From NCBI GenBank assembly GCA_963840245.1, contig CAWIYI010000033.1:4046-68045 (forward strand): 64,000 bases of DNA. Direction: 5' to 3'. Within the stretch, counting starts at the first letter, position 1. Every line of letters starts with the position of its first letter. The stretch is from Bog-473 sp963840245. Lineage in GTDB: Bacteria; Actinomycetota; Acidimicrobiia; Acidimicrobiales; RAAP-2. Made by a program: the position numbers and the translations under genes. Of the stretch, positions 62,446 to 64,000 are shown piece by piece. The notes beneath the pieces are model-generated. The model saw only the letters and a program-made list of their open reading frames with translations. It was not told where the DNA came from and made no database searches.

Positions 62446-62885
62446 ATGAGCACCGTTGCAGGCGCGATTCGTAAGACAGCACTCACAACGTGGGAGGGCA
62501 TCTGGTACGTACTCCAGTGCATTGCGTTTGGTGCCGGATACTTTGGCAGAGTTCCGTCAAGAAGGCTCTGCAGGATTTCGGTCTGGTCGAGATGACCGGG
62601 GCCGAACACGTCTGGTACATCATCCAGTGCGTTGCCTTCGGAGCTGGGTACTTCGCAAAGATTCCCTCGGCGAAGGCCTTGTCCGAGCTTCCGCAGTTCC
62701 GCTCGGTTCGACAGTCCAACCTCGGCACCCTGGCCGTTGGCACAGAGAGCGACAGCGGAGGCCCCCCTCCTCCTCCCGCTTCCGAACCACCATCGACAAT
62801 CGCACCGCCGACAACCGCACCGCCTGCGGTCGACCCGGCCGAGGCGGAGGCGGATCGACCCGAGGAGGAGCCGTCAACGTCCTAA
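62446..62885 (+). CDS. Two-repeat hydrophobic-motif protein with acidic Pro-rich tail, frameshifted
   Basis: GAGGAG precedes the ATG at 62446. The first repeat has WEGIWYVLQCIAFGAGYF and the second AEHVWYIIQCVAFGAGYF, each followed by a Pro-Ser-Lys-Lys/Ala-Leu segment. A shift near 62560 separates them. The tail is Pro/Glu-rich (PPPPPASEPPSTIAPP). Each repeat's hydrophobic stretch could be a membrane-associated hairpin or a buried helix. I recall similar short unnamed proteins in Actinobacteria but know no function. Confidence 0.55.
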
Positions 62886-63115
62886 ATGGATCGGGGTGTT
62901 GGATGAGGGACGGCCTTCGCAACCCCGCATGGTGGGGAGTTGAGGGCGAGGGGGCAAATGCCCTCGCTAGTGGGAGGCACGCAGCATCGGGGGCGCAACC
63001 GGGGGGCGTCGTTTTTTGGCGGCGACCACCCCGTTCATCCCGGACGCTGTATTTATCCTTTCCCGATCGCCCAGGAAACACCGGGTTCACCCTGAAGCCG
63101 CCGGATAGGGCCAAG

Positions 63116-63463
63116 ATGGAAGGGATGCCGGCCGCTTCAAACCAGAGCAGCACCAGGCGCATGATCCGTGCCCTCCGCGAGCGCGAGCGGATCACCGAGT
63201 CGAACATCGCGTTTGCCACCTTGGCCATGTCAACAGCTCGGACGCTCGACGAGGTTCTGGCCGGCGAGGAGAAGCGGTACATCGTCGATAAGCTGGCTCG
63301 AGCTCATCTGCTGGCGCTCCGGGCCCTCGATGACGCACCCGGGCCGGAGGAGTCCGACGCTTGGGCCGAAGTGATGAAAGCAGCCCTGACGCCGACGCCC
63401 GGAACGCCGGACCCGTCGACCGATCGTCTGAACCGGGCGCAGAGGTTAAACAGAGGCACCTAG
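63116..63463 (+). CDS. Helical small protein, weakly like a phage terminase small subunit
   Basis: The 115-residue protein has a basic helical start (STRRMIRALRERERITESN) and a repeated-helix middle (LAMSTARTLDEVLAGEE then LARAHLLALRALDDAP). This loosely matches small-terminase-like proteins of actinophages. The ATG at 63116 or 63125 could start it. It is the last gene before the right arm site. The terminase link is tentative and would need profile searching. Confidence 0.4.
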   Translation: MEGMPAASNQSSTRRMIRALRERERITESNIAFATLAMSTARTLDEVLAGEEKRYIVDKLARAHLLALRALDDAPGPEESDAWAEVMKAALTPTPGTPDPSTDRLNRAQRLNRGT

Positions 63464-63505
63464 AAGCGCCGTAGAGCCTGCGTAAGCGTCGACCCTTACT
63501 CACCA

Positions 63506-63545
63506 GACTTCTACCCAAACTTCTACCGGACGGGTAGAAGTTTGG
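63506..63545 (+). repeat. Right arm-type repeat with perfect inverted copy
   Basis: GACTTCTACCCAAACTTCTACC at 63506-63527 equals the left arm site. Its second half, CCAAACTTCTACC (63515-63527), is repeated inverted at 63533-63545 with a 5-base spacer GGACG. Three integrase-type half sites therefore cluster here, about 110 bases inside the attR core. Confidence 0.65.
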
Positions 63546-63654
63546 CGTCACGAACTGGCCCGAATCCGGATACTCGCCGGACGAAAGTGCAGGTCAGAGC
63601 GTTCTGACGGACGAACACCCGTTCGACCCGCACCCGTTGTGGGTGAGTTCAAAT

Positions 63655-63665
63655 CCCTCCGACAC
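63655..63665 (+). other. Putative attR core with degenerate T-arm context
   Basis: CCCTCCGACAC repeats the 3' end of tRNA-Leu. TTCAAATCC upstream is like the tRNA T-arm TTCAAGTCC, though the tRNA is not complete here. The copy closes an interval of about 10.2 kb. Confidence 0.5.
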
Positions 63666-63743
63666 CCGTTGTGAACAGGACTTCTACGCGGACCCTGCGT
63701 GTCGGAAGGTGGGCTGCCGTCGCCGCCGTTGCCCCCGTGTTGC

Positions 63744-64000
63744 CTAGCGAGATTTCAACGAGGCGAAGATCAGCACCACCTCGGCGCCGGCAACCTCGGA
63801 CGAATCGACCCGCAGCAATGCGCCAAGGCTGTCCGCAACCTCTCGGTGGCGTTCGTCGGTGGCGTGCTGGTAGCGGAGTACCGCCGTGTGAGTCCGGTGT
63901 CCGAGTCGGTGCATCAGTTCGGGAGCGTGGCGCCGGCAACTGGATGTCGTCGGGGGGCTTGTTCAAGATGATTTTCTGAAGGCGTTCGGCGTAATCCATA
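63744..64000 (-). pseudogene. C-terminal remnant of a second tyrosine recombinase
   Basis: In the frame ending at 63744 the minus strand reads PELMHRLGHRTHTAVLRYQH (minus one residue of context) with the catalytic His and Tyr positions, as in actinobacterial integrase C-termini. The preceding sequence changes frame near 63925. The gene runs off the window. It lies 79 bases from the second att core in the same orientation as the first integrase. Confidence 0.6.

Overview
The window is high-GC DNA from an actinobacterium. The uvrC-rapZ-yvcK-gap-pgk-tpiA-secG order, the ANTAR regulator, a PolA without proofreading residues, and secreted proteins built from 'YWLVASDGGVFAFGDA' repeats all fit Actinomycetota, with Acidimicrobiia as the best guess. 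No rRNA is present, so the assignment stops there.

Layout. 0.2-7.6 kb: three secreted or anchored proteins (an S53 protease with beta-propeller repeats, a lysozyme-like protein with a Thr/Pro tail, a GH43-like hydrolase). 7.7 kb: tRNA-Leu(CAA). 7.8-14.3 kb: menC, a coiled-coil protein, an ANTAR response regulator, polA and rpsA. 14.3-19.1 kb (minus): a peptide ABC importer operon oppBCDF with a coupled ATP-grasp gene. 19.2-32.6 kb: a cell-envelope polysaccharide region (two GT-C-like membrane proteins, a UDP-galactopyranose-mutase-like flavoprotein, an SGNH protein, a flippase, a GT4 transferase and a giant AftD-like arabinofuranosyltransferase). 32.7-41.1 kb: methyltransferase, coaE, uvrB, an NTF2-like protein, uvrA, a DUF222/HNH protein. 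41.2-43.3 kb: DUF427 protein and nadA. 43.5-53.3 kb: uvrC, rapZ, yvcK, gap, pgk, tpiA, secG and a peptide-binding lipoprotein that may serve the distant opp operon. The gap-pgk junction carries a nearly perfect 1.03 kb direct duplication that looks like two contig ends that were not merged.

53.4-63.7 kb: a roughly 10.2 kb integrative element in tRNA-Leu(GAG). It has a tyrosine integrase beside the tRNA, an AlpA/Xis-like HTH protein, a RepA-like ATPase, a resolvase-like protein, accessory genes of lower GC, and at its far end a small protein weakly like a terminase small subunit. A 22-bp putative arm site repeats at both ends and a degenerate att core lies at 63.66 kb. Right after that core is the end of a second integrase gene, so two elements seem to sit in tandem. 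Inside the first element, a 602-bp segment with 26-bp inverted termini carries only a VOC-family gene, like a non-autonomous IS with cargo.

Many genes are broken by single-base frameshifts, including the essential rpsA at a C homopolymer. I read most of these as sequence errors and give the reconstructed gene spans.
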